From Caldilineae bacterium (GTDB taxonomy: Bacteria > Chloroflexota > Anaerolineae > J102): a stretch of DNA of 20,664 nt. A program made the translations under genes and the position numbers. The stretch spans positions 1 through 20,664 of the forward strand of contig DUEQ01000490.1 of assembly GCA_011192085.1 (NCBI GenBank), read 5' to 3'. The notes beneath the pieces are model-generated. The model worked only from the letters and a program-made list of their open reading frames with translations. It made no database searches and had not been told where the DNA came from. Shown here in pieces: positions 7,447 through 15,057 of this stretch; position 1 is the first letter of the stretch, and each line of letters begins with the position of its first letter.

Positions 7447-9189
7447 ATGAAACGCATTCTTACCCCGCAATCTGAAGCGATCCTGCAGCGAGAGCGAGAC
7501 CTATTGGCCCGGCTGGATGTGGTCGCGGCCCGTCTTGACGCGCCCGAAGAGGACCTCCGGATCATCGCCCAGACTCGGTGGCAGCTCGACAGCCTCTTCC
7601 TGCTCGCGTTCATCGGCGAGTTCAACAGCGGCAAGTCGGCATTCATCAACGCGCTCCTGGGCGGCCCCTACCTGGAAGAGGGCGTCACCCCCACCACCAG
7701 CCAGATCGCCATCATCACCTGGGGGCCCGAAAAGCGCGTCATTCAAGTGGAGCCCTACCTTCAACGCCTGGAACTGCCCATCGACTGGCTGCAAGACATC
7801 CACATCGTGGACACCCCCGGCGTCAACGTGGTCATCCAGCAGCATGAGGAGCTGACTCAAGCCTTCATTCCCCGGGCCGACCTCATCCTGTTCGTGGCCT
7901 CGGCTGACCGGCCTTTCAGCAAAAGCGAACGGGAATTCCTGGCTTTTGTGCGAGATTGGGGCAAGAAGATCATCTTCATCATCAACAAGCTCGACATCCT
8001 GCCCGATGAGGAATCGGTGACGCGGGTGACCGATTACGTACGGGAGCAGGCGCAAGAATTATTGGGCTTGACGCCCGAGATCTTCCCCGTGTCGGTGCGC
8101 TGGGCCCAGGAGGCGAAATTCAATCCCAACCGACCGGGCGCAGCCCAATTGCTGGCCGCGTCTCGTTTCGCGACCATAGAAACATACATCCTGGAGCGGC
8201 TGGATGAGCGGGAGCGCTTGCGCCTAAAGCTGGCAAGCCCTTTGGGCGTGATCCAACGGCTAAGCGAAGGCTACCGCCGGGAAGTGCATGAACGGCTGGG
8301 CCTGTTGGATGAAGACCTGAAGACCATCGCCCACATTGACGAGCAGTTGGCCGCCTATCAGGCCGACATGCGCCACGATTTCGAGTTCCGGCTCCACCGG
8401 GTAGACAACCTCCTGCTGGAGATGCGGGCGCGAGGGGACGCGTTCTTCGAGGAGACCATCCGCCTGGGTCGGTTCTTCGACCTGATGAACGCGTCCCGGC
8501 TCAAGGCCGCGTTCGAGGAGCAGGTCATCGCGGATACGCCCCGCCGCATCGAGCAGGAGGTGGATGCGCTGGTGGACTGGATGGTGGAGCGGAATTACCG
8601 CCAGTGGCAGGCCATCACCGGCTATCTCAACCAACGGGCCCAGGAGCATGGCGACCGCATTGTAGGCCAGGTGGGGGGCGAGTTCGACCTAAACCGCCAG
8701 CGCTTGCTCACATCGGTGAGTCGCGCGGCCCGCGAAGCGCTGGCCAGCTACGACAAGGTCGCGGAGGCCCGCAAGCTCACCCAATCGGTGCAGACCTCCC
8801 TGGCCGCCCTGGGCGTGGTGCAGGTGGGCGCGCTGGGGCTGGGCGCGGTGCTGCTGCACCTCTTCACCCGGGCGCTGGACCCCCTGGGCGTGATCGCCGC
8901 GGGCGGCGTCGCCATCGCCGGACTGTTCATCCTGCCCGCGCGGCGACGCGCGGCCAAGCGTGATCTCGAGGCCAAGATCGAAGCCCTGCGCGCGGACCTG
9001 CACGCCGCGTTGATGCGTCAATTCGAAGCGGAGCTCGCCCGCTCCGTCCAGGAGATTCGCGAGGCCATCGCCCCCTACACCCGCTTCGTCCGCACCGAAC
9101 AAGCCCGCCTGGAGCAGGTGAAAGAGGCTCTCGCGGGCATCGAGACCGAGACCTTCGAGTTGAAGGAGGCTTTGCGGGCTCTTCCGTAA
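7447..9189 (+). CDS. Dynamin-like GTPase with C-terminal membrane segment
   Basis: Predicted bacterial dynamin-family GTPase acting on membranes, 580 residues. The G1 P-loop GEFNSGKS is at 57-64, the G2 threonines TPTT at 81-84, G3 DTPG at 122-125 and G4 NKLD at 180-183. A long helical stalk rich in Arg, Glu and Leu follows (about 215-450). A hydrophobic paddle-like segment at about 455-498 (GALGLGAVLLHLF and GVIAAGGVAIAGLFI) is followed by basic RRRAAKRD and a final helix. This layout matches the bacterial dynamin-like protein and mitofusin-like group, which tubulate or fuse membranes. It is 25 bp downstream of fhs and probably shares its transcript; no good Shine-Dalgarno is visible. A metabolic link to Fhs is not evident. 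It ends 25 bp from the stop of the convergent gene. Confidence 0.88.
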   Translation: MKRILTPQSEAILQRERDLLARLDVVAARLDAPEEDLRIIAQTRWQLDSLFLLAFIGEFNSGKSAFINALLGGPYLEEGVTPTTSQIAIITWGPEKRVIQVEPYLQRLELPIDWLQDIHIVDTPGVNVVIQQHEELTQAFIPRADLILFVASADRPFSKSEREFLAFVRDWGKKIIFIINKLDILPDEESVTRVTDYVREQAQELLGLTPEIFPVSVRWAQEAKFNPNRPGAAQLLAASRFATIETYILERLDERERLRLKLASPLGVIQRLSEGYRREVHERLGLLDEDLKTIAHIDEQLAAYQADMRHDFEFRLHRVDNLLLEMRARGDAFFEETIRLGRFFDLMNASRLKAAFEEQVIADTPRRIEQEVDALVDWMVERNYRQWQAITGYLNQRAQEHGDRIVGQVGGEFDLNRQRLLTSVSRAAREALASYDKVAEARKLTQSVQTSLAALGVVQVGALGLGAVLLHLFTRALDPLGVIAAGGVAIAGLFILPARRRAAKRDLEAKIEALRADLHAALMRQFEAELARSVQEIREAIAPYTRFVRTEQARLEQVKEALAGIETETFELKEALRALP

Positions 9190-9214
9190 AGCCATTGGTG
9201 CAGCCAGATCGCCG

Positions 9215-9823
9215 TTAATCGTAATCTTCGAGAAGGTCGCTATTGGTGCGTATCTGCTGGGCAATGCGCTTGAGAGAGATATCCTCCTGTGCGTCGAGCT
9301 GCCCGATCAGGTCGTGACGGATGGCCACCGTGAGTTTGGCCAGCTCCCGCATCAACGCATCCTCATCCTCCTCGCTGATCGCCGACTCCTCCCCCGCTTC
9401 TGGGCTTTCCACTCGTCGGGTGAACGCGCGAATGAAATCCTCGAACTGAATGAGCACCTCGGGGTCGGCCACCAAAGCCAGTTTATGGTTCAGGAATTTG
9501 AGGGTGATGATATCGGCCTTGGTGGCCTCGCCCGCGAGAAAGATGCTTTGCAGGTGTTCCAGCAGGTCCATATAGATGGCGCTCTTCAGTTCCAGGTACT
9601 TGATGCTCTCCTCTTTCTTCAGCTCGACTTCCGTCTGCTTGTTCAGCAGCACCGCGGTGATGAGGATGGTGATGATAGCCCCGACGAAGGCCAGGATGAT
9701 CTCCTGGGAGAAGGGCCAGTCATCCGCGAAGTCGTAGGCGTAGCGGAAGAAGAGATAGCTGAGGATGATGAGCAGGATGCTCAGGGTGAGGAAGAGAAGC
9801 GTATCCCGACGGACCCGGCTCAT
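9215..9823 (-). CDS. Two-TM membrane protein with acidic cytoplasmic helical domain, unknown function
   Basis: I do not recognise this 202-residue protein. Basic residues at the start (MSRVRRD) precede a membrane helix at about 8-29, a short outer loop DFADDWPFSQ and a second helix at about 41-60. The rest, about 61-202, should be cytoplasmic and helical: a charged coiled-coil-like stretch NKQTEVELKKEESIKYLELK, then a helical bundle with an acidic loop of Glu/Asp near 150-155. Its ATG overlaps the stop of the DegT aminotransferase gene as ATGA (9820-9823), so translation is probably coupled. It is the last gene of the nine-gene run. The topology would suit a membrane anchor or small sensor, but no catalytic motif is visible. 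Confidence 0.75.
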   Translation of the reverse strand: MSRVRRDTLLFLTLSILLIILSYLFFRYAYDFADDWPFSQEIILAFVGAIITILITAVLLNKQTEVELKKEESIKYLELKSAIYMDLLEHLQSIFLAGEATKADIITLKFLNHKLALVADPEVLIQFEDFIRAFTRRVESPEAGEESAISEEDEDALMRELAKLTVAIRHDLIGQLDAQEDISLKRIAQQIRTNSDLLEDYD

Positions 9824-10932
9824 GCGCTCAAAGCCTCTTTCAGCGTCGCCACCACATCATCCTGCTGTTCGTCGGTGAGCTCCGCGTAGAGAGGGAGGGA
9901 GAGGACGCGCTTGGCCATGGCTTCGGAGATGGGGAAAGCGCCCGGCTCCAGCTCCAAGAAGCGGTACGCGGGCTGCAAATGCAGGGGGATGGGATAATGG
10001 ACGCCCACGCCCACGCCCTGGGCCTTGAGATGACGCACTATCACATCCCGATCCACCCCCTCTTCCAGGCGGATAGTGTAGCAATGGTAGACCGGCTCGG
10101 TGTAGGGCAGGTGTTCGGGCGTGGTCACGGGCAGATCGGCCAGCAGCTCGTCATACCGGGCGGCTCGCTCCCGCCGCCCCGCGTTCCAGGCGTCCAGATG
10201 AGGCAGCTTGGCCCCCAGGATCGCGGCCTGGATGCCATCCAGACGATGGCCATATCCCAACTCATCGTGCTCATACTTGGTGACCCGGCCATGATTGCGC
10301 AACTTGGCCACAGACTCCGCCACCTTCGGGTCGTTGGTCACCACCGCGCCGCCGTCGCCATAACAGCCCAAGTTCTTGCTGGGATAGAAGGAGAAGCAGG
10401 CGGAATGGCCCAGGGAGCCCGCGCGCTGGCCCTTGTAGCGACTGCCGTGAGCCTGGGCCGCGTCTTCGATGACCATGAGGCCATGTTTCTCCGCGATGGC
10501 GTTGATGGGGTCCATGTCCGCGGGCTGACCATAGAGATGCACGGGCATGATGGCCTTGGTAGAGGACGTGATGGCCGCTTCGATGCGATTGGGGTCGATG
10601 TTGTAGGTGACGGGGTCGATGTCCACAAAAACGGGCTTGGCGCCTACCTGGGAGATAGCCTCGCCCGTGGCGAAGAAGGTGAAGGGGGTCGTGATCACCT
10701 CATCCCCCGGCCCGATGCCGTGGGCCAAGAGAGCCAGGAAGAGCGCGGCGGTGCCGCTGGCCACGCCCACCGCATACTTCGCGCCGCAGTATGCAGCGAA
10801 CGCCTGCTCGAACCGGGCCACTTCGTCGCCCATGATGAAGGACGTCTTGTCGATGACGCGCTGGATGGCGGCGTCGATTTCTGGTTTAATGGAAAGATAT
10901 TGGGCTTTAAGATCAACGAGAGGGACGTTCAT
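9820..10932 (-). CDS. DegT/DnrJ/EryC1/StrS-family sugar aminotransferase
   Basis: PLP enzyme expected to aminate a keto group on a nucleotide sugar, for surface glycans or glycosylation. In 370 residues the family marks are clear: MNVPLVDLKAQY at the N-terminus, SFIMGDEVARFE (31-42), VASGTAALFLAL (57-68), GDEVITTPFTFFAT (76-89), EDAAQAHGS (156-164) with Asp157, and SFYPSKNLGCYGDGG (181-195) with the PLP-binding Lys186. It resembles WbpE-type 3-oxo sugar aminotransferases, though the exact substrate cannot be told. The frame stays open 42 codons upstream, but those codons overlap the ATPase gene and read as nonsense; GGAG 6 nt before the chosen ATG settles the start. No other sugar-nucleotide gene lies in the window. 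Confidence 0.93.
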   Translation of the reverse strand: MNVPLVDLKAQYLSIKPEIDAAIQRVIDKTSFIMGDEVARFEQAFAAYCGAKYAVGVASGTAALFLALLAHGIGPGDEVITTPFTFFATGEAISQVGAKPVFVDIDPVTYNIDPNRIEAAITSSTKAIMPVHLYGQPADMDPINAIAEKHGLMVIEDAAQAHGSRYKGQRAGSLGHSACFSFYPSKNLGCYGDGGAVVTNDPKVAESVAKLRNHGRVTKYEHDELGYGHRLDGIQAAILGAKLPHLDAWNAGRRERAARYDELLADLPVTTPEHLPYTEPVYHCYTIRLEEGVDRDVIVRHLKAQGVGVGVHYPIPLHLQPAYRFLELEPGAFPISEAMAKRVLSLPLYAELTDEQQDDVVATLKEALSA

Positions 10933-10938
10933 GGAAAG

Positions 10939-10942
10939 CTCC
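10939..10942 (-). promoter_or_regulatory. Ribosome site fixing the aminotransferase start
   Basis: GGAG on the minus strand, 6 nt before the ATG at 10930-10932. It lies between the ATPase stop (10952) and this ATG, and it rejects the longer open frame that runs up to 11058. Confidence 0.65.
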
Positions 10943-10951
10943 GATGGGGAT

Positions 10952-12238
10952 TTAATTGTAGGTTTTGTGAAAGGCGTCGATCTTGCGCTCCAGGGCCTGG
11001 ATGCGGCGTTTGTGATCGAGGATGGTGGCTTGCAGGCGTTCGGGCGGCGAGTCCTCATAGCGGGCCGCGGTCATCTCCAGCTTGCCCAGACGGTCGCGGT
11101 AGAGGCGAAGCTGCTCCTGCCAGTAGACGACCTCTTCCTCCAGACCCGCTTGGGCCATTTCCTGCACCCTCTGGTCGGAGATAGCCGCGTCCTCCACCGT
11201 CAGCCGGGAGAGATTCTCGGCCAACCATCGGTGTAAAAACCGGTTGCCCAGGGTAATCGCGCCCGATGCCGACTTGCGAGTATACCCCAATCGCCCCATC
11301 ATGTAAAGATACGCGGCCGCCTCAGCCGTCGCCATCCCCAACGCATTGGCGATGACCTCCACCTCTGCGCCGCCATCCACCAGAAACAGCAGGATGCGGC
11401 GCTCCGCGGGGGAGAGCTGGTCGAACTGGAGCTGGAAGAGGGTGGTGAGCATGGCGTCGAGGACGATGTCCTCCTTGCGGGGCGGGCGCAGGCTGTGATC
11501 GGCCTGGTAAAGCCGATAGCAGAGCCATTGCAGCAGGTAGGGATGGTCGCCCGTGAAGTCGTGGATGCGACGAATGGTTTCGGGCGTGACGTGGACAGGG
11601 TTGCGCTGCTCCTGGCGCATGAGTTTTTCCGCATCTGCCCGCGCCAGTCCATCGAGGTAGAAGGGCGCGAACCCTGCGAGGAAGGGCGATGTGGGCCAGT
11701 CGCGGGAGATCTCCTGCAAAGAGGCCAGGACTTTGGTGGAGGCTAGGATGACGCGCAGGTTGGGCGGGCGCTGGAAGGCCGCGCGCAGGCGCTGCACCGC
11801 CTGAGGTTCGGCCTGGGCGATCTCGATGAGGGGCTCGGGCTCGTCGATGAGAAGGAGCACGCGCGCTCCCTGCTTTTCGGCCTGACGGCAGACCTTGCGC
11901 AGCGCATTGGCCATATCCTCCCCGGCCAGCGCGGCCACATCCACCCCCAACTTCGCCCACTGCGCCGCCCGGTCCTCCAACGCGAAGACCAGTTCATCCC
12001 GCAGGTCCTCCGCGGTGACGCAACCCTGCATATCCCAATAGATGGGCAGATACTCCTTGCGCCCCTGCACATCCAATTGTCGCAACAGCGACGTCTTGCC
12101 CACCCGCCGCGTGCCAATGATCCAGATGTAGTTGTCGGAGCCCAGGAGGATGTATTGGCGCAGGTCCGCGTGGCCGTAGTAGCGCTGCCCGCTGACCCAG
12201 CCGCCAATGGTGTAGGGGTTTCGATAGGAGGCGTTCAT
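10952..12238 (-). CDS. STAND/ORC-CDC6-like AAA ATPase with winged-helix and coiled-coil tail
   Basis: Predicted P-loop ATPase, 428 residues. An N-terminal NPYTIGGWVSGQRYYGH motif (7-23), typical of AAA modules in large Chloroflexota and cyanobacterial regulators, precedes Walker A GTRRVGKTS (42-50), Walker B VLLLIDEPE (127-135), a sensor-1-like VILASTK (163-169) and TGDHPYLLQWL (229-239), the STAND-type GxP element. A winged-helix domain (about 276-345) and a coiled coil (about 352-428) complete it. Such ATPases usually act as signalling switches, with an effector or sensor fused or nearby; here no such domain is fused, so a partner may be encoded next door. CAGAGGG lies 6 nt before the ATG. 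Gaps of 18 and 19 bp to its neighbours suggest one operon. Confidence 0.85.
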   Translation of the reverse strand: MNASYRNPYTIGGWVSGQRYYGHADLRQYILLGSDNYIWIIGTRRVGKTSLLRQLDVQGRKEYLPIYWDMQGCVTAEDLRDELVFALEDRAAQWAKLGVDVAALAGEDMANALRKVCRQAEKQGARVLLLIDEPEPLIEIAQAEPQAVQRLRAAFQRPPNLRVILASTKVLASLQEISRDWPTSPFLAGFAPFYLDGLARADAEKLMRQEQRNPVHVTPETIRRIHDFTGDHPYLLQWLCYRLYQADHSLRPPRKEDIVLDAMLTTLFQLQFDQLSPAERRILLFLVDGGAEVEVIANALGMATAEAAAYLYMMGRLGYTRKSASGAITLGNRFLHRWLAENLSRLTVEDAAISDQRVQEMAQAGLEEEVVYWQEQLRLYRDRLGKLEMTAARYEDSPPERLQATILDHKRRIQALERKIDAFHKTYN

Positions 12239-12256
12239 GATCAGCCCTCTGGTCGG

Positions 12257-14308
12257 TTAGTCGCCGCGGACCTCGAACTGGTAGGAGCCCTTCTCCACGG
12301 TGGCAGGGGCCAGCGCGGAGACCGCCAACACGAGGTCGTAGAAATCGTCCAGGCCCGTGAGATGCAGCTCGCCCCGACCATCGGGCCCGATGGCCATGCG
12401 ATGGACCGCCGCCTCGCGCGGGGAGCGCCGCTCAATGACCTGCACCAGCCAGCGCTCCTGCAACACGTTGTCGGTGAGCAGCCAGCCTTCAGACTGCCAG
12501 TCCCCCGGGCCGTTTTCGAAATCCTGATAGTAATCGATTTCAGGGATGGACACGTCGTCGATGAACATGCCGGGTTGGGTGACCGCGGCGTCAGTTACAT
12601 ACTCGAATCGCACCAGAATCGATTTCCCGGCGTAGGGGCTCAGGTCCACCTGCTCCTCCACCCAGCCCGCGAAGTCGCCCATGCTTTTGCCCGTGTAGCC
12701 CGGGCCGTAGGCGTTGCCGTTGGGATTTTCGCGCGTCGTGCGCTCCGTCTCCAGCAAGGTCCAGGTCGCGCCCCCATCCTCGCTCACCTCCACATAGGCG
12801 TAATCCCACAGCGCTTCGATATCGTACCACACGAAGTAGTGCAGCGTGGCCTCGTTCGCGCCTGTTAAGTCCACAGGGAAGGTAAGCCGGGTGTCCGATG
12901 CATCGACGCGATTGCTCCACCAGGCCCACTTGCCGCTGTGCGCGTCTGTGGCGGCCAGCCGCGTTTGGGGATCGCCCGTAAAGGAGATGGTCACGCTATC
13001 CCCCTCTACCGGGATGGTGTAGTAATCGGCCGCGTATTGATGGACCGTATCGCTGAAGCGCACAGGAAGCTGATCGAATTCCGCGGTGGTCGCCATGGAA
13101 TCGAGTTCGTAATCGGGGTAGTCCCAACGGCCATCGGCGACGTTGGGGTCGTCCAGCCAGTTGGCGACGATCCAATCCGCGAAGAAGTCCTCCGCGGTGA
13201 GGCCCGTGCCAAAAGTCTGCAGCACGTCCGCCACGGCCTCCATGCCGTTCTTGTCATTGGCCACCAGGGCTTTGGTCGCGTCGTCGCCAAAGCGGCTGAG
13301 GAAGTAGCTCATGAACAGGTAGGCGTTGCCATAGTGTGCGTAGCTCTCATCGGTGTCGGGCCAGGTGTTCAGTTGCAGGTCGGGATTCTCAGCGAATGCG
13401 CTGTCGGGCGAGAACAGCGCATTCCGGCGCAGGCCGTTCAATTGCATGGCCAGCTCGGAAGCGCCCTCGTTCATCCAGCTTTCCTCGTTCTTGTCCTGCC
13501 ACCAATGGATCATGTGCTGGAATTCATGGGCCAGGGTGCCATTGTAGAAGTCGGAGCCGGGGCGATTGTTATCGACGTTGATGTAAAACATCTCCTTCTC
13601 ATTGGAGTAGGGATGAATGGCGCGGGGGATTTCATCCGCGGAGGAGAAGTAACCAGCGATGGTTCCGCCCAGGTTGCGGGCGTGGAGGACATGCAGCCGG
13701 GGATCGTTGTCGATGCCCGGCGACCACTCGCTGCCAAAGAATGTCCGATTCGTGGGATAGATACGTTCGTCGAAGAAGGTCGTAGCCTTGCGCAAATCCT
13801 TTTCCTTGACTTTCGCGCCCACCTCGCGCCACATGTACACGTGCTCTCCCTTGACAACCAGTTCCGCCTGGATCTGCCAGTTCTCGTCCGTGTCGCTGTT
13901 GCCCACCCAGAAGGAAATCACATCCCCCTCCTCATAGGAAGGCGGCGTGGCGTTGACCACCCGCGGGACCTGTCCCAATTCGGGGCGCAGCCGCGCGGCC
14001 AGATCGATGGGATCGTTGGGGGGAACCTCCACCAGTCGGATCAGCTCCTCGGTGGTGAGGCGCTCGACGGGCGTGGCATTGGGCGCGGGGGTGGGGCTGG
14101 GAAAGGGCGTAGCCGTGGGGCCGGAAAAGGTGGGGGTGACCTGATGCACATCGAAGTTCAGTTCAAAATCGACCGGTGCTCGCCCCGCGTTTTCTGCGTT
14201 CCGCACCGATTGAAAGATATACACCCCTGTGCCGCAGGCGGTCGAAATTGCACAACAGGAGAGAATAACGATCAGAAATATCAGGAGGAGAAGCACATTT
14301 TTCGACAT
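12257..14308 (-). CDS. Exported zinc metallopeptidase, hyicolysin/immune-inhibitor-A-like
   Basis: Membrane-anchored or secreted protease of 683 residues. A hydrophobic segment (about 4-24, with Cys18, Cys19 and Cys25) may be a signal anchor; no canonical lipobox is clear. A Thr/Pro-rich spacer (about 57-80, PTFSGPTATPFPSPTPAP) leads to the catalytic domain. There HEFQHMIHW (261-269) gives the HExxH zinc site, and ESWMNEGASELA supplies Glu281 as likely third ligand, 15 residues after His265. This HEFQHMI...WMNEG-SE wording recalls M30 hyicolysin rather than classic M6. The C-terminal part (about 460-600) has WAWWSNRVD, SEDGGATW, the AGWVEEQVDLSPYAGK block and FIDDVSIPE, as in the beta-sandwich of immune inhibitor A. 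A last sandwich ends in EVRGD. Substrate unknown. It follows the four-TM gene by 26 bp. Confidence 0.88.
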   Translation of the reverse strand: MSKNVLLLLIFLIVILSCCAISTACGTGVYIFQSVRNAENAGRAPVDFELNFDVHQVTPTFSGPTATPFPSPTPAPNATPVERLTTEELIRLVEVPPNDPIDLAARLRPELGQVPRVVNATPPSYEEGDVISFWVGNSDTDENWQIQAELVVKGEHVYMWREVGAKVKEKDLRKATTFFDERIYPTNRTFFGSEWSPGIDNDPRLHVLHARNLGGTIAGYFSSADEIPRAIHPYSNEKEMFYINVDNNRPGSDFYNGTLAHEFQHMIHWWQDKNEESWMNEGASELAMQLNGLRRNALFSPDSAFAENPDLQLNTWPDTDESYAHYGNAYLFMSYFLSRFGDDATKALVANDKNGMEAVADVLQTFGTGLTAEDFFADWIVANWLDDPNVADGRWDYPDYELDSMATTAEFDQLPVRFSDTVHQYAADYYTIPVEGDSVTISFTGDPQTRLAATDAHSGKWAWWSNRVDASDTRLTFPVDLTGANEATLHYFVWYDIEALWDYAYVEVSEDGGATWTLLETERTTRENPNGNAYGPGYTGKSMGDFAGWVEEQVDLSPYAGKSILVRFEYVTDAAVTQPGMFIDDVSIPEIDYYQDFENGPGDWQSEGWLLTDNVLQERWLVQVIERRSPREAAVHRMAIGPDGRGELHLTGLDDFYDLVLAVSALAPATVEKGSYQFEVRGD

Positions 14309-14334
14309 AGTATTTGATCTGTGGTCACCAGGAA

Positions 14335-15057
14335 TTACGGTTCATCCCCTTCCCAACAGGATTGGGTCAGGGGGATCTCGCGGCCATCCCGGGCGCGCAG
14401 GCCCGCTTCATCCAGATCGATGTACGCGCGCTGATAGGGAAGGTAGAACCAGGTGTAGATGCGGAAACAGACGCGTTGCCCTTGGCCATCGGGCGCGGGT
14501 CGGATATCCTCCAGGGCCAGACGGCGGTCCATCCCCCCTCGCAGATGCAGTTGCCAGCGCCAGTCCCGAGCCGCGTTATTCACCAGGCGCAAGTCAGCCA
14601 CGGATACAGCGGGCTGAGGCGGGGGAAGCCACAAAGGCGGGGAGGCCAGGGGGATGATGACGGCCAGGATGAAGAGAAGCCATCGAGACCAGCCTCGCTC
14701 AGTCATGCGGAAGTAGCGGATGAGCCAGGCGACGATGGCGCTGTACGCCAAAAATACAGCATAATAGAAGAACGCGTTTCGCACAAATGAGGCCCCGTCG
14801 AAGATGACGCGATTCTCGGCCAGGACATGATGGGTGGGTAGGGGATAGCCGCGCCAGCCCGGACACACCCCATCGCACCCCGCCTGATAGGGGGGAACGT
14901 GAAAGAGCAGGCTGGAGAGATAGCTCAAGCCCGCGGCCGCGAGCAGAGCGAACGCGGCCCAGGCCAACCCGCGCGGCGTCCATCGCGCCCACCACACAAG
15001 GAGCAGGAGGATGACGAGAATCTGCAAAAGGAGGGTGAGGATGGCGGCGAGAGTCAT
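14335..15057 (-). CDS. Four-TM membrane protein with C-terminal exported domain, unknown function
   Basis: I do not recognise this 240-residue protein. Membrane helices are predicted at about 4-23, 31-52, 94-115 and 124-144. The loop between helices 2 and 3 holds a Cys pair, C61-DGV-C65, followed by the Pro/His-rich YPLPTHHVLAENR. After helix 4 comes a Pro-rich hinge (SPPLWLPPPQP) and a domain of about 90 residues with beta-like pattern (SVADLRLVNNAARDWRWQLHL, CFRIYTWFYLPYQRAYIDLDE), with Cys near 197 and 234. Its ATG overlaps the BNR-protein stop as ATGA (15054-15057), so the two are probably made together, perhaps as membrane partner and surface protein. That pairing is inference. Confidence 0.72.
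   Translation of the reverse strand: MTLAAILTLLLQILVILLLLVWWARWTPRGLAWAAFALLAAAGLSYLSSLLFHVPPYQAGCDGVCPGWRGYPLPTHHVLAENRVIFDGASFVRNAFFYYAVFLAYSAIVAWLIRYFRMTERGWSRWLLFILAVIIPLASPPLWLPPPQPAVSVADLRLVNNAARDWRWQLHLRGGMDRRLALEDIRPAPDGQGQRVCFRIYTWFYLPYQRAYIDLDEAGLRARDGREIPLTQSCWEGDEP

Noticed and set aside
10933..11058. A 42-codon N-terminal extension of the aminotransferase
   Set aside because: It overlaps the ATPase coding region, reads as Arg/Pro/Ser-rich nonsense, and the family consensus starts at MNVPLVDLK, right after a GGAG ribosome site.
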